Source of the DNA: QHXN01 sp032162705
GTDB lineage: Bacteria; Acidobacteriota; Blastocatellia; Pyrinomonadales; Pyrinomonadaceae
NCBI GenBank assembly: GCA_032162705.1
Contig: JAVRON010000137.1
Span: forward strand, 1 to 64,000
DNA: 64,000 nucleotides
Direction: 5' to 3'
Under the pieces are notes generated by a model that saw only the letters and a list, made by a program, of their open reading frames with translations, was not told where the DNA came from and searched no databases. A program made the translations under genes and the position numbers. Positions 39,974-48,995 of the stretch are shown piece by piece (positions within the stretch are counted from its first letter, which is position 1; every line of letters starts with the position of its first letter).

Positions 39974-40549
39974 TTAGTCGGTAAACAACTGCTCGACCGT
40001 CAGACGGAGGGCGGGGAAGACCGCGGACGTAATCTGCTCGCTACGGCTGAAGGTCTGCCCTTCGTCAAAGCCGACGCCGGTTTGTCGGCGCACCTCGACG
40101 GTCTGGGCCGTCTCGTCTATCAGCCACAGCTCGCGCACGCCGAGCGCCCCATACGTGTCGGCCTTCGTGTTCCGGTCGTAGATGGCCGAGCCGGGCGAGA
40201 TGACCTCGACGACCAGATCGGCTGTGACGCGGCGCTTCGGGTCGAGCCGCGCGGCCAGTTCAGCCGAGACGTAGAACAGGTCTGGCTCAAGGTATGTCCG
40301 CGCGCTCGTCCAGATGGCGGCGCGTGGGACGTAGAGACTCCCCTTATCATCCGTGGCGATTAAATGAGCGGTCAGCAGTCGGTTGAGTTTCTTGACAACG
40401 TCGTCGTGTGTGTATTCAGGTGGTGGAGACATATAGAGAACTCCGGCGATGAGTTCGAGCTTCGACCTGTCCGGCGGGTCGGGCAGTTGCCAGAACTCTT
40501 CGAGCGTGTAGGTCTTCACGAGCGGTGAAGTATTTATCTTGGTGCTCAT
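39974..40549 (-). CDS. Uma2 family endonuclease-fold protein
   Basis: A 191-residue protein of the Uma2 (DUF820) family, a PD-(D/E)xK nuclease-like fold that is widespread and poorly characterised. Motifs: YTLEEFWQLPDPPDRSKLELIAGVLY, then EPDLFYV (about 92-98), DLVVEVISPGSAIYDRNTKADTYGALGVRELWLID, all well conserved. AAGAGG lies 6 nt before the start. No partner gene. Confidence 0.9.
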   Translation of the reverse strand: MSTKINTSPLVKTYTLEEFWQLPDPPDRSKLELIAGVLYMSPPPEYTHDDVVKKLNRLLTAHLIATDDKGSLYVPRAAIWTSARTYLEPDLFYVSAELAARLDPKRRVTADLVVEVISPGSAIYDRNTKADTYGALGVRELWLIDETAQTVEVRRQTGVGFDEGQTFSRSEQITSAVFPALRLTVEQLFTD

Positions 40550-40704
40550 CGTAAGCCTCTTGCAGGGAGTATATCACCTTAACCCGAAGATAGAAGACGA
40601 GGGTTTCAAGGGCGCTTGGTCAAGATAAAGAGTTAAGGTCGAGCCGGCTTTCGGGAATCTTTCGCGGCAGCGCGCGGGGCGTTTCGGGCGTCTAAAGTTT
40701 TAGT

Positions 40705-42057
40705 ATGCGAACCAGGGGAAGTCATTATCCAGTCTTTTTCTTGATCCTCGCGGTCGTGGTTGCGGGGCTTGTGGCGCTCGTCGCGAAACGTTCTAAATCG
40801 CGGGGCGTGTCGCCCGTTCTGGCGATGAAGGAGTCCGCGCCGCCGCAGAGGACTCTGCCGCCGCTCCCGCAGCGCACGCTCTCGACGCGCCTGAAGTCGC
40901 TGCGTGAGCGCGCGTTGGAGGCGGCTTCGCGCGGGCGTGGACTCGGGTGGGAGGGCGAGGTCGGGATGACTGAGCTTTCGGGCTGGGAGTACGGCACGCG
41001 CACGAAGGAGATTGCCGACGTGCTCGGCACAGACGACCTCAAGCGCTTAAGCCGTCTGGCGATTGCGGGCGGCATGTTACCCGAAGGCACAGACCTCGCA
41101 TCGCTCGCCGTCAGCTTTACGGCGGCGACCGCGGGCGCGACCTACTCGCCGCTCGACAAGCAGGTGCTCCTCGTCACGAACAAGGGCGGCTTCGGCGATA
41201 TGGGGCTGCTCACGCACGAGTTCGTCCACGCGTTACAGGATCAGCACTTCGATCTGTTGAAGATGATACTCGCGCGCCCTTCGAGCTTCGACCGCGAGGA
41301 GGCCGTCTTCGCACTCGTCGAGGGCGACGCCGTGAGCGTCGAGCGGCGCATGGGGCAGCCGCCGGAAGTTTGGGCGCGTAAGTCGCTCGAAGACGTGGCG
41401 CGCGAAGAGGACGAGCGCTTCGCCTCTTATCGTAAAGGCATCGGGGCCTTCTTCCCGCCGCTCTTAACCGAGACTTTCATCTTCCGCTATCGAGACGGCC
41501 TGCGCTTCGTCGAGACGATGCGACGCGCGCGCCCCGCCGTCAGCATCGACGACGTTTTCCGCCGCCCGCCGCAGTCGTCCGAGCAGGTGCTCCACCCGGA
41601 GAAGTATCTATCGGGCGAAGCGCCGCGCGAGATTGAGCTGGGCGTCGAAGAGTTCGCGGGCGAGGGCTGGCAGTTGGCGGCGACGACTCCGCTCGGCGAG
41701 ATAGGGGTGCGCGGTCTGTTGATGGCGGGCGTTCCCGTAGACGAGGCGAAGCGTGCCGCAGCGGGCTGGGGCGGCGACCGCTCGTTCCTCTTCGAGCGAG
41801 ACGGGCACACGCCGCTCTTCGTCTGGAGGACGGTCTGGGATACGGGGCGTGACGCGCAGGAGTTCTTCCGCGTCTACAACACAATGCTTCAGCAGAGAGC
41901 GGCCCCCGTCGATGCAGGCGCGTTCAGCGAGTCCGAGCGTGAGTGGCGCGACGGGAACTTGCTTGTGCGCGTGCGGCTCGAAGGCGACGCGGTGACAATC
42001 GTCCGCGCTGCGGAAGCGGATGCGCCCGAAGCGTTCCGGCTTGCCATAGGTCATTAG
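40705..42057 (+). CDS. Membrane-anchored metallopeptidase-like protein
   Basis: A 450-residue protein with an N-terminal membrane anchor (residues 9-27). A zincin-type motif HEFVH lies at 171-175 in GLLTHEFVHALQDQHFDL, as in gluzincin-like proteins; the third ligand may be Glu in REEAVFALVEGDA (about 198). I cannot name the family. The rest is soluble and presumably periplasmic. No Shine-Dalgarno is evident. It stands alone between Uma2 and a FecR-like gene. Confidence 0.7.
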   Translation: MRTRGSHYPVFFLILAVVVAGLVALVAKRSKSRGVSPVLAMKESAPPQRTLPPLPQRTLSTRLKSLRERALEAASRGRGLGWEGEVGMTELSGWEYGTRTKEIADVLGTDDLKRLSRLAIAGGMLPEGTDLASLAVSFTAATAGATYSPLDKQVLLVTNKGGFGDMGLLTHEFVHALQDQHFDLLKMILARPSSFDREEAVFALVEGDAVSVERRMGQPPEVWARKSLEDVAREEDERFASYRKGIGAFFPPLLTETFIFRYRDGLRFVETMRRARPAVSIDDVFRRPPQSSEQVLHPEKYLSGEAPREIELGVEEFAGEGWQLAATTPLGEIGVRGLLMAGVPVDEAKRAAAGWGGDRSFLFERDGHTPLFVWRTVWDTGRDAQEFFRVYNTMLQQRAAPVDAGAFSESEREWRDGNLLVRVRLEGDAVTIVRAAEADAPEAFRLAIGH

Positions 42058-42065
42058 GCGTAGTG

Positions 42066-42172
42066 AAGTAGGAACGATGAATGCTGAACTGAAGATAGCT
42101 CTTAGTTCATCGTTCATCGTTCATCGTTCATCCTTCCAGACGGCCTCCCTCACGATCGGGCTTGCGGCCTCA
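42066..42172. repeat. Foldback element, TTCATCG family, copy 2
   Basis: GAAGTAGGAACGATGAATG on the left and TTCATCG repeated four times on the right (42107-42131), then the flank CCTCCCTCACGATCGGGCTT. The same left and right flanks occur at 26872-27002, and part of the right flank at 61827-61860. Confidence 0.88.
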
Positions 42173-42316
42173 CTCCCCCATCCCTTCTGAAAAATGCTTT
42201 AGGACGGCGGAGCAAGCTGTCGTAGCTCTTGTCGGCCAGGCCGCGCGGGAGTATGCTCTTGGCGAAACGGAACCACTCTCCCCGGAGTCCCGAGCTTTAA
42301 CAAAGGAAGTGCCCAC

Positions 42317-43444
42317 ATGAAACAACTCTTGAGAGCCACCTTGCGGAGTCTCTTCGCTCTCGCCTTCGTCTCGACCTCTCTCATGGTCTTCGCACACGCC
42401 GAGGGCCGCGACGACCGGGTCATCACCGACGCTCGCGTCGTCTCGGCGCACGCGGGCGGCATCAACTTCGTCTCGGGCGACGTAAGGGTGCGGCGCACGG
42501 GCGAGACAGAGTGGCGCGCTCTATCTGCGAAGGACGAATTGAAGAGTGGCGACGCCGTGCGGACGGGCGCGGACGGGCGCGTCGAGATGCTGCTTAATCC
42601 CGGCTCGTACTTCCGCGCGGGCGAGGGCGCGGAGTTCGCTCTGGCCGACGCCTCGCTCGACGACCTGCGGGTCGCACTCACGCGCGGCAGCGCCATCGTC
42701 GAGGCGACCGGCTACGGCGATCTCGACCTCTCGATCACCATCGCCACGCCGCAGACGCGCGTGCGAATCATCCGCAGCGGCGTCTATCGCATCAACGTGC
42801 TGCCGACGGGCGCGGCGGACTTCGTCATCTTGAAGGGACGCGCTCTGGTCGGCCCCGGCGAGACAATCCTCGTCAAGGGCGGGCGGGTGGCGCACGACGG
42901 CGAGGGCGGAGTGGAGTTGGCGAAGCTCGACAAGAAGGAGCGCGACTCGCTCGACCTCTGGAGCCGCGAGCGTGGCAAGGAGCTTGCGAAGGCCAACGAG
43001 CGTCTTTCGCGCCGTGCCATGACCTCGATGTTCGCGCGCACACGGCTCGACGACATCTTCGGCGAGCCGGGTCGCCACGGTTACGCAGGCGTCTGGCTCT
43101 GGAGCCAAGGCTCCAGTTGCTACACGTTCCTGCCGTTCTACCCTTACTGGTCGTCGCCCTACGGCTTCGACTACTGGCAGAGAGCCTCGTACTTTTCCGG
43201 CTTCAACACGGCCTGCCAGTGCAACCAAGTCTACACGCCGCCGGGGATAAGCAGGAGCGGCGAGACGTATAACCCGCCGTCGCCGACGTGGACGCCTTCG
43301 CCTTCGGGTTCACCCGGTATCGTGACGAACCCTCCGCCCGGCGTCTCCGTCTCAGACGGCTCGTCGGCCCAGCAAACGATACGCGAAGCGCCGCAGCCCG
43401 TCACTCGTGGCGAGAACGCGCCGGGCCCGCGCGACCGGCCCTGA
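42317..43444 (+). CDS. FecR domain-containing secreted protein
   Basis: A 375-residue exported protein. Signal peptide residues 1-27 (LFALAFVSTSLMVFAHA). A FecR-like beta domain spans about 40-195 (VRRTGETEWRALSAKDELKSGDAVRTGADGRVEMLL, ITIATPQTRVRIIRSGVYRINV). A charged helix follows, then an aromatic region (YPYWSSPYGFDYWQRASYF) and a Pro/Ser-rich tail. Not a classic iron-signalling FecR: no sigma factor or TonB receptor is nearby. AAGGAAG is 8 nt upstream. Confidence 0.8.
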   Translation: MKQLLRATLRSLFALAFVSTSLMVFAHAEGRDDRVITDARVVSAHAGGINFVSGDVRVRRTGETEWRALSAKDELKSGDAVRTGADGRVEMLLNPGSYFRAGEGAEFALADASLDDLRVALTRGSAIVEATGYGDLDLSITIATPQTRVRIIRSGVYRINVLPTGAADFVILKGRALVGPGETILVKGGRVAHDGEGGVELAKLDKKERDSLDLWSRERGKELAKANERLSRRAMTSMFARTRLDDIFGEPGRHGYAGVWLWSQGSSCYTFLPFYPYWSSPYGFDYWQRASYFSGFNTACQCNQVYTPPGISRSGETYNPPSPTWTPSPSGSPGIVTNPPPGVSVSDGSSAQQTIREAPQPVTRGENAPGPRDRP

Positions 43445-43556
43445 AGCAAAACTTCCGGGGCGCGCATGAGAACTAAACTTCCCGCTCAACGCGAGCCGGG
43501 TTCAAAACTGAGCTGACTGCTTCTACTGAATCGACACACTTTTCGGATTCGCCCCG

Positions 43557-45077
43557 TCAGCGGCTTCGGCCAACTGGCGGGGCGATCTCGTTTGCGACGA
43601 TGAGAGCGGAGTGTGTGACGGCGGCGACGCCGTTGCCGGGGAAGACCGTGTCTCCGACCATGAAGAGATTGGGTATCGTTGTTTTGTGAGTCGGCCCGCG
43701 TGCGCCGAAAACTTCCATTGACTGACCCACGCCGCCGACCATGCCGAGCCTGCGCCGCGTCCGTTCGTAGAAGGTGCGCGGCGTCGCCGTCTCGAAGACC
43801 TCCGCGCCCGCGCCCAATTCCGGAAGCCTTGCATGGACGCGTCCCCACAATGCTTCGAGCGTGCGTCGGTCTTGCTCCTCATGCTCCGATTCGTCCGCGT
43901 GAAAAGTGAACCACTGTTCGGCGTCCGTGAAGGTCGAGACGGTCGCCGCACGTTTGCCCTCGGGCGCTCGCGCGTCCCATGCGGGCGACGAGCCGAGCAT
44001 GAAGAGCGCACGCTCGGCGTCGAACGTCTCGCCCTCTTGCTCGTCGGAGAGCGCGACGATTTTATCCGAAGGAAGACGCGCGGCGGCCTCCTCGTCGAGA
44101 CTCACGAAAATCTGGTACGCGCCCCAGCCGCGCAGTTGCTTCAGACGCGTGCTCTGTGGCGCGGGCGTGTGGTCTGCTCCGACCAGCTTTCCGTAGGTGT
44201 CCCAGACGGTGAGGTTGCTGACGATGGCGCGTCGCGCCGCGACCGCTTCGCCGCTTAACAGCGTGACACCGGCTGCATGCCCGCGCGAGTCGTATGCGAG
44301 CCGGAGCGCGGTCGTGTCGAGTCGCACAGTCCCTCCGCTCTTCCTGATCGACTCGGCAAGCGCATCACAGAGCGCCTGCGCGCCGCCGCTGATGGCGTAC
44401 ATGCCACGCAAAGGCTGTGAGAGCACGACCGCCGCGTAGAGATAGGCACACGCGTCCGAGGGCGCTTGAGCAAAGATTTGAAGCTGCGCGTCGATGAAGC
44501 GGCGGAAGCGATGCGAAGTTCCCGCGAGGTGCTGCGCCGCGGTGTCGCCACGCGCGGCGAGGATGCGTGGCGCGAGTCGCGGCTCCGAGGCGGCGAGTTT
44601 GATGAGTTGAAGCTTGGAAGCGTCGGTGAGAGCGGGCGTGCGGCGCGCGGCACGTCCCAAAGCTCCGGCGATCTGTGCGGCCTCTTGGTAGAAGGCGACG
44701 GCCGCGTCGGCGCATTCCGGAAAAGACTCGCGCAAAGTCTCGGCGAACTCTTCGGGACGACCGCCGACACGCACGTCCGCGCCGCCATGTAGACGTACGG
44801 TGTAGGCTGGCGAGACCTCGCGCACTTCGGGCAGAGCGACGGGTAGCTCGGCGAAGATGCGCTCGTGCAGCTCGCCCGGCTGCCAGCAGGCGTAGAGTCC
44901 CGCGCACGTCTCGAAGCTGTGGCCGAAGTGCTCGAAGGTCGAGGCACAGCCGCCCACGCGCCCTTCGCGTTCGAGCAGACAGACCGAGACGCCGCGCGCA
45001 GCCAGCAGCGCCGCGGTCGTCAACCCGCCGATGCCGCCGCCGACGACTACGACCTCATAAGTCATCTTTGAGTTCAT
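43557..45077 (-). CDS. FAD-dependent phytoene desaturase/NAD(P)-binding oxidoreductase family
   Basis: A 506-residue flavoprotein of the CrtI/retinol-saturase-like amine-oxidase superfamily. The N-terminal dinucleotide fold VVVVGGGIGGLTTAALLAARG is at about 7-27, and LLEREGRVGGCASTF follows. The C-terminal FAD motif lies at NLFMVGDTVFPGNGVAAVTHSAL. It may desaturate or isomerise a carotenoid or other isoprenoid; no other carotenoid gene is near. I chose 45077; 45065 is equally plausible. A GTG at 45110 falls within a foldback and is unlikely. Confidence 0.85.
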   Translation of the reverse strand: MNSKMTYEVVVVGGGIGGLTTAALLAARGVSVCLLEREGRVGGCASTFEHFGHSFETCAGLYACWQPGELHERIFAELPVALPEVREVSPAYTVRLHGGADVRVGGRPEEFAETLRESFPECADAAVAFYQEAAQIAGALGRAARRTPALTDASKLQLIKLAASEPRLAPRILAARGDTAAQHLAGTSHRFRRFIDAQLQIFAQAPSDACAYLYAAVVLSQPLRGMYAISGGAQALCDALAESIRKSGGTVRLDTTALRLAYDSRGHAAGVTLLSGEAVAARRAIVSNLTVWDTYGKLVGADHTPAPQSTRLKQLRGWGAYQIFVSLDEEAAARLPSDKIVALSDEQEGETFDAERALFMLGSSPAWDARAPEGKRAATVSTFTDAEQWFTFHADESEHEEQDRRTLEALWGRVHARLPELGAGAEVFETATPRTFYERTRRRLGMVGGVGQSMEVFGARGPTHKTTIPNLFMVGDTVFPGNGVAAVTHSALIVANEIAPPVGRSR

Positions 45078-45096
45078 TGCAAAGCCATGAAGATTT

Positions 45097-45190
45097 GCCA
45101 CCGCAGACACAGAGACACAGAGAAGAAGAATGAAAGATTACGGATGAATCCTTTCATAATTATCTCTGTGTCTCTGTGTCTGCGGTGGCA
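45097..45190. repeat. Foldback repeat (ACACAGAG octamers)
   Basis: TGCCACCGCAGACACAGAG and ACACAGAG pair with CTCTGTGTCTCTGTGTCTGC and GGTGGCA. Loop about 45 nt. Unit 8 nt. Confidence 0.92.
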
Positions 45191-45206
45191 GTTTTAAAAC
45201 AGCCTT

Positions 45207-46091
45207 TTAATGAAAGGCTCGCGCGAGCAGAGTGACGACGTGCAGAAGCACGCCCGGTGCGGGCGCGGGCGTCTTTTCAGGCCAGAGGGGATCGAGGTAG
45301 GGCCCAAAGGCGATGAAGAAAGACTGTATGCCGTTGAAGACCAGATGCACGACGAAGCAGGGCAGGAGTCTTCCGGTTCGAGCACGCAGCGCCGTGAGGA
45401 CGAAGCTGAGCACGATGATCGTCACGATCACACCGACGTTGGGCCAATACTGCGGGACGTGGATGGCGGCGAAGAGCACCAGCACGATTGAGACCGCCCA
45501 GCCCGCGCCCACCAAGCGCCGCAGTGCAGAGTAGAGCAGCCCTCGATAGATGACTTCCTCGACGAGCGGGGCCGTGAACGTGGCCGCGAAGGCCGTCGTC
45601 AGCGCCGCCGCACGCGAGCTTTCGATGAGCCGGTCGAGCGCGGTCTCGGGGTTGCCGGTCAGTTTAATAATCAATGTCCCCGTTGCCAGCAAGGCGACGG
45701 CGAGTATCACGCACCGCCAGAAAGTCAGCCCCCCACCCCAGTCCCAGCCGAGCGTCGGAAAGAAAGGGTACTTGCCGACTCTCGTCACGAGCAGCCATGC
45801 GAGGCCGAGCGTCAGCGCATGCGCCGGGATGATAGAGACGATCTGGAAGAAGATGGCTTCGGCGTCACTAATCGCCCAGTCGGTGAGAGCCGCGAGAGCG
45901 ATATGTCTGTACATCGCAAGCCCGACCAGAAAGACGAGCTGAACCACCACCATCAGCACGAAGCTCAAGAGCCATACGCCGAGCGCGCCCCCAAGCCCCC
46001 AGGGCGGGTTGTCAGGGTTAACGCCGACAGGCTCAACAGGCGCGAAGCTGGCGGAAGGATCAGGGGGAAGCGTTTCCAAAGGTGTGCCCAC
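45207..46091 (-). CDS. CPBP family intramembrane metalloprotease
   Basis: An integral membrane protein of 294 residues with about eight helices. The Abi/CAAX-protease motif EExxxR is EEVIYR (178-183), followed by the second motif region FAAIHVPQYWPNVG and a third NGIQSFFIAFG (with VVHLVFN). Families with this fold cleave or modify prenylated or signal peptides; bacterial members are often linked to bacteriocin immunity, with no such context here. GTG start. Confidence 0.9.
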   Translation of the reverse strand: MGTPLETLPPDPSASFAPVEPVGVNPDNPPWGLGGALGVWLLSFVLMVVVQLVFLVGLAMYRHIALAALTDWAISDAEAIFFQIVSIIPAHALTLGLAWLLVTRVGKYPFFPTLGWDWGGGLTFWRCVILAVALLATGTLIIKLTGNPETALDRLIESSRAAALTTAFAATFTAPLVEEVIYRGLLYSALRRLVGAGWAVSIVLVLFAAIHVPQYWPNVGVIVTIIVLSFVLTALRARTGRLLPCFVVHLVFNGIQSFFIAFGPYLDPLWPEKTPAPAPGVLLHVVTLLARAFH

Positions 46092-46131
46092 GAAGACGAG
46101 TGTAAGAGACGCGGAGGCGGAGGGTCAACAG

Positions 46132-46268
46132 GGGAAGGGATGAGGGATGAATAAGAAAGGATGAACGCGGAACGTTGACCGCAGAGCGATGAATGGATTT
46201 GAGATTTGAGATTCTGAAATTCGAGATTCTGAAATTTCAAACCTCAGATTTTCAAATTTCAAATCTCT
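46132..46268. repeat. Foldback repeat (GATTTGA/GATTCTGAAA heptamers)
   Basis: GATTTGA-GATTTGA-GATTCTG and a matching TTTCAAACCTCAGATTTTCAAATTTCAAATC. The first 60 nt carry GGATGAATAAGAAAGGATGAA direct repeats. Same core unit as 12575 and the repeat inside the MFS gene. Confidence 0.85.
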
Positions 46269-46352
46269 TGTAATCTCCAGTCCCTCTATATCCGCGGTGG
46301 CGAACTGCCCTCCACGTTGAACGCAAGCGAAGAGCAAGGTTCGACTGAAACG

Positions 46353-46928
46353 TTACCGTTTGACTGTCTCACCGACCGCGCCGTCGAGGCCGAGACGTTT
46401 GGCGGCGAGCAGGAGGCCGATGATGGTCTTGGCGTCGTCGATCTCGCCGGAGGCTACACGGTCGAGCGCGCGTGCGAAGGGCAGACGCACGACCTCGATG
46501 ATCTCATCCTCTTCGTGCCGCCGCGCAGTCTCGCGCAGGTCGGTCGCGAGGAAGACCCAGAGTCTCTCGGCGCAGAAGCCGGGCGTGGTGTAGAACTCTG
46601 AGAGTTGCTCCATGCGTCCGGCGACAATCCCTAACTCCTCTTCAAGCTCGCGCGCCGCTGTCTCGGCGGGACTTTCGCCGGGATCGAGCTTGCCCGCGGG
46701 CAGTTCGAGCACGAAGCGCAGGGTCGGGTGGCGGTACTGGCTGACGAACACGACCGTCCCGTCGTCGAAGACGGGGACGACCGCCGCCCCGCCGGGATGG
46801 CGCACGACCTCACGGACGTATGTCTTATCGCCCTCGCGCACCGTGTCGCGCACGACTTCGATAAGCCTGCCCGCGTAAGTCACCTCGCTCGACAAAACTT
46901 CCGGCTGCTCTTTGTCTGAAGTGGACAT
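46353..46928 (-). CDS. NUDIX hydrolase, ADP-ribose pyrophosphatase type
   Basis: A 191-residue enzyme. The Nudix box GX5EX7REUXEEXGU is complete at 79-101 (GKLDPGESPAETAARELEEELGI). The upstream VVFVSQYRHP and downstream FYTTPGFCAERLWVFLATDL fit the ADP-ribose/nucleoside-diphosphate-sugar pyrophosphatase group. It cleaves the pyrophosphate to give AMP plus sugar phosphate. Confidence 0.92.
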   Translation of the reverse strand: MSTSDKEQPEVLSSEVTYAGRLIEVVRDTVREGDKTYVREVVRHPGGAAVVPVFDDGTVVFVSQYRHPTLRFVLELPAGKLDPGESPAETAARELEEELGIVAGRMEQLSEFYTTPGFCAERLWVFLATDLRETARRHEEDEIIEVVRLPFARALDRVASGEIDDAKTIIGLLLAAKRLGLDGAVGETVKR

Positions 46929-46939
46929 GTTGTTTCAGT

Positions 46940-47082
<143 letters not shown>

Positions 47083-47087
47083 TCTCA

Positions 47088-47585
47088 TTACTCCCGCGTG
47101 GATTGCAGCGGCTTGTCTTCCTTGGTTGCCGGGCGCTCTTCGTTGAAGCGGACGCCGGTGACATCGGAGCTGATAAAGAAGTGTCGATGGCCGGTGGCGT
47201 CGCGCGCGCCGCTGATGACGGGGTCTGCGTTGACGCTGTAAGCGGCAGACTGCGTGTCGCTCTTCGGCTGCACCTTCAGAGTGAAGGCGTAGCCGTGTGC
47301 GACGGGCGGGTCGCCGTTCAGCTCGGCCTGGAAGACGCCCGATTCGATGAGCTGCCGGAAGGTCGCGTACTGGCCGTTGGTCTCGTAGTAGAGCTGCTCG
47401 GCGGCCTGTATGTTGTCCAGCGAGGTGCGCGCTGCCGCCTCGTTGACCGCGATGACCCTTTGTTGAATCATGTCGTCGTAGAGACGAAGCGCCAGCCAAC
47501 TTAGCGGGATGATGATGAGCAGGCCGACGCCCGCAATGATGCCTGCCGTCCGCCACAGACGTTTCGCTTCCGAACTGTCGCTCAT
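47088..47585 (-). CDS. Type IV pilin/pseudopilin-like membrane protein
   Basis: A 165-residue protein with an N-terminal hydrophobic helix (residues 13-33: AGIIAGVGLLIIIPLSWLAL) and a helix continuing into EAAARTSLDNIQAAEQLYYETNGQYATFRQLIESG, then a beta region ending with HFFISSDVTGVRFNEERPA, much as in type II secretion or type IV pilin globular domains. It lacks the standard prepilin cleavage motif (G/FTLxE), so it may be a non-processed relative. It begins 3 nt after the stop of folC, so the two are tightly coupled. Confidence 0.6.
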   Translation of the reverse strand: MSDSSEAKRLWRTAGIIAGVGLLIIIPLSWLALRLYDDMIQQRVIAVNEAAARTSLDNIQAAEQLYYETNGQYATFRQLIESGVFQAELNGDPPVAHGYAFTLKVQPKSDTQSAAYSVNADPVISGARDATGHRHFFISSDVTGVRFNEERPATKEDKPLQSTRE

Positions 47586-47588
47586 GCG

Positions 47589-48902
47589 TTAGAATTTTCC
47601 ACCGTTAGACTGAAGAAAACTTTTCACCTCGCCGACGAGGTAGAGCGAGCCGGTCACACAGATCAGACCGCCCGGCGGAGTGTGCGTCCGCGCGATGACG
47701 AGCGCGTCACTGCTCGAAGGCGCGAGCGTGATTGTACTAGAAGCGGGCGGGACGGGCACGACGCGGAGCAGTTCCTCGACTGAGGCTGCGCGCGGGTTGC
47801 GAGGCTCGGTCAGTATTAAATGCTCCGCGACAGGGAAGAGCAGTTGCCCGATCTCCGCGAGCGCCTTGTCGCGCATCGCGCCGAAGACCAACGTCACACG
47901 CCCGCCCGCAAACTCATCGAGATACGCGCGGAGCGAGCGAGCGCCCGCGGGGTTGTGCGCGCCGTCGAAGAGAAGAGAGCAATCCCTGCGCGCGTCAAGC
48001 TCAAGCCTGCCCGCGTGCTCCGCCCGTTCGAGTCCCTCGACGATATTTTCACGCGAGATGTTCAAGCCGTCTTCCGCAAGCGACTCGGCGAGTGCGACGG
48101 CCACGGCAGCGTTCGTCAACTGGTGACGCCCACGCAGAGCGAGGCGCACCCCCTTGTACTCTCCGCGTGCGGTGCGTAGGCGGACGCGCAGGCGACCATC
48201 TTCGCCGACGGCTTCGACCTCGCTATCACTCGTCGCGTAGCGCGGCTCGACTCCGCACTCGCGGCAGCGCCGCAGGATGACCTCTTCGGCCTCCGCGTCC
48301 TGCGGCGCGATGACGGCGCGCACGCCGGGCCGGATGATCGCGGCCTTCTCGGCGGCGATCTCCGCGAGCGTGTTGCCGAGATATTCCTGATGGTCGAACG
48401 CGACGGGCGTGACGGCGACAGTCGAGGCGCGTGCGGCAGTCGTCGCGTCCAAACGCCCGCCCAGTCCCGTTTCGAGAATGGCAAGGTCAACTCGGGCTTC
48501 TCGAAAGGCCGCGAGCGCGATGGCCGTCACCTGCTCAAAAAAGGTCGCGAGCGCGCCCGACTCGCGCTCGACTTCTTCGGAGGCCGCGCGCACGACGGAC
48601 GCGAAGCTCGCGAACTCATCGCGCGAAATCTCGCGCCCACCCGTGCGAATCCGCTCGGTGATCGAGACCAGATGCGGTGAAGTGTAGAGGCCGGTGCGAA
48701 GCCCCGCGGCGCGGCAGATGCTTTCGAGCATCGCGGCCGTCGAGCCTTTGCCGTTCGTGCCTGCAATCTGGGCGGAGGTGAATGACGTTTGCGGGTCGCC
48801 GAGTCGTGTGAGTAGGCGGCGGACGTTTTCGAGGCCGAGCTTGATGGCCGTCGTCTCGTGGCCGAGGCTGAGAAGATAGCTGACCGACTCGTCAAAGTTC
48901 AC
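47589..48902 (-). CDS. folC: Bifunctional folylpolyglutamate synthase/dihydrofolate synthase
   Basis: A 437-residue Mur-ligase-type enzyme that adds glutamate to dihydropteroate/tetrahydrofolate. The P-loop is AGTNGKGST (about 48-56), followed by GLYTSPHLVSITERIR. Conserved ILETGLGGRLDATTAA, later FDHQEYLGNTLAEIAAEKAAI and FDGAHNPAGA, are family signatures. GTG start. It lies downstream of accD, 93 nt apart, and is followed by a pilin-like gene. Confidence 0.94.
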   Translation of the reverse strand: MNFDESVSYLLSLGHETTAIKLGLENVRRLLTRLGDPQTSFTSAQIAGTNGKGSTAAMLESICRAAGLRTGLYTSPHLVSITERIRTGGREISRDEFASFASVVRAASEEVERESGALATFFEQVTAIALAAFREARVDLAILETGLGGRLDATTAARASTVAVTPVAFDHQEYLGNTLAEIAAEKAAIIRPGVRAVIAPQDAEAEEVILRRCRECGVEPRYATSDSEVEAVGEDGRLRVRLRTARGEYKGVRLALRGRHQLTNAAVAVALAESLAEDGLNISRENIVEGLERAEHAGRLELDARRDCSLLFDGAHNPAGARSLRAYLDEFAGGRVTLVFGAMRDKALAEIGQLLFPVAEHLILTEPRNPRAASVEELLRVVPVPPASSTITLAPSSSDALVIARTHTPPGGLICVTGSLYLVGEVKSFLQSNGGKF

Positions 48903-48995
48903 GAGAAGAGTTTAAGGTTCCAAAGTTTAAAGTTCAAAGCTCGCAGACGGAGGGCGTGAGGCGTTTATGTGAAGACGCCTTGCAGGGGCCGGCGG

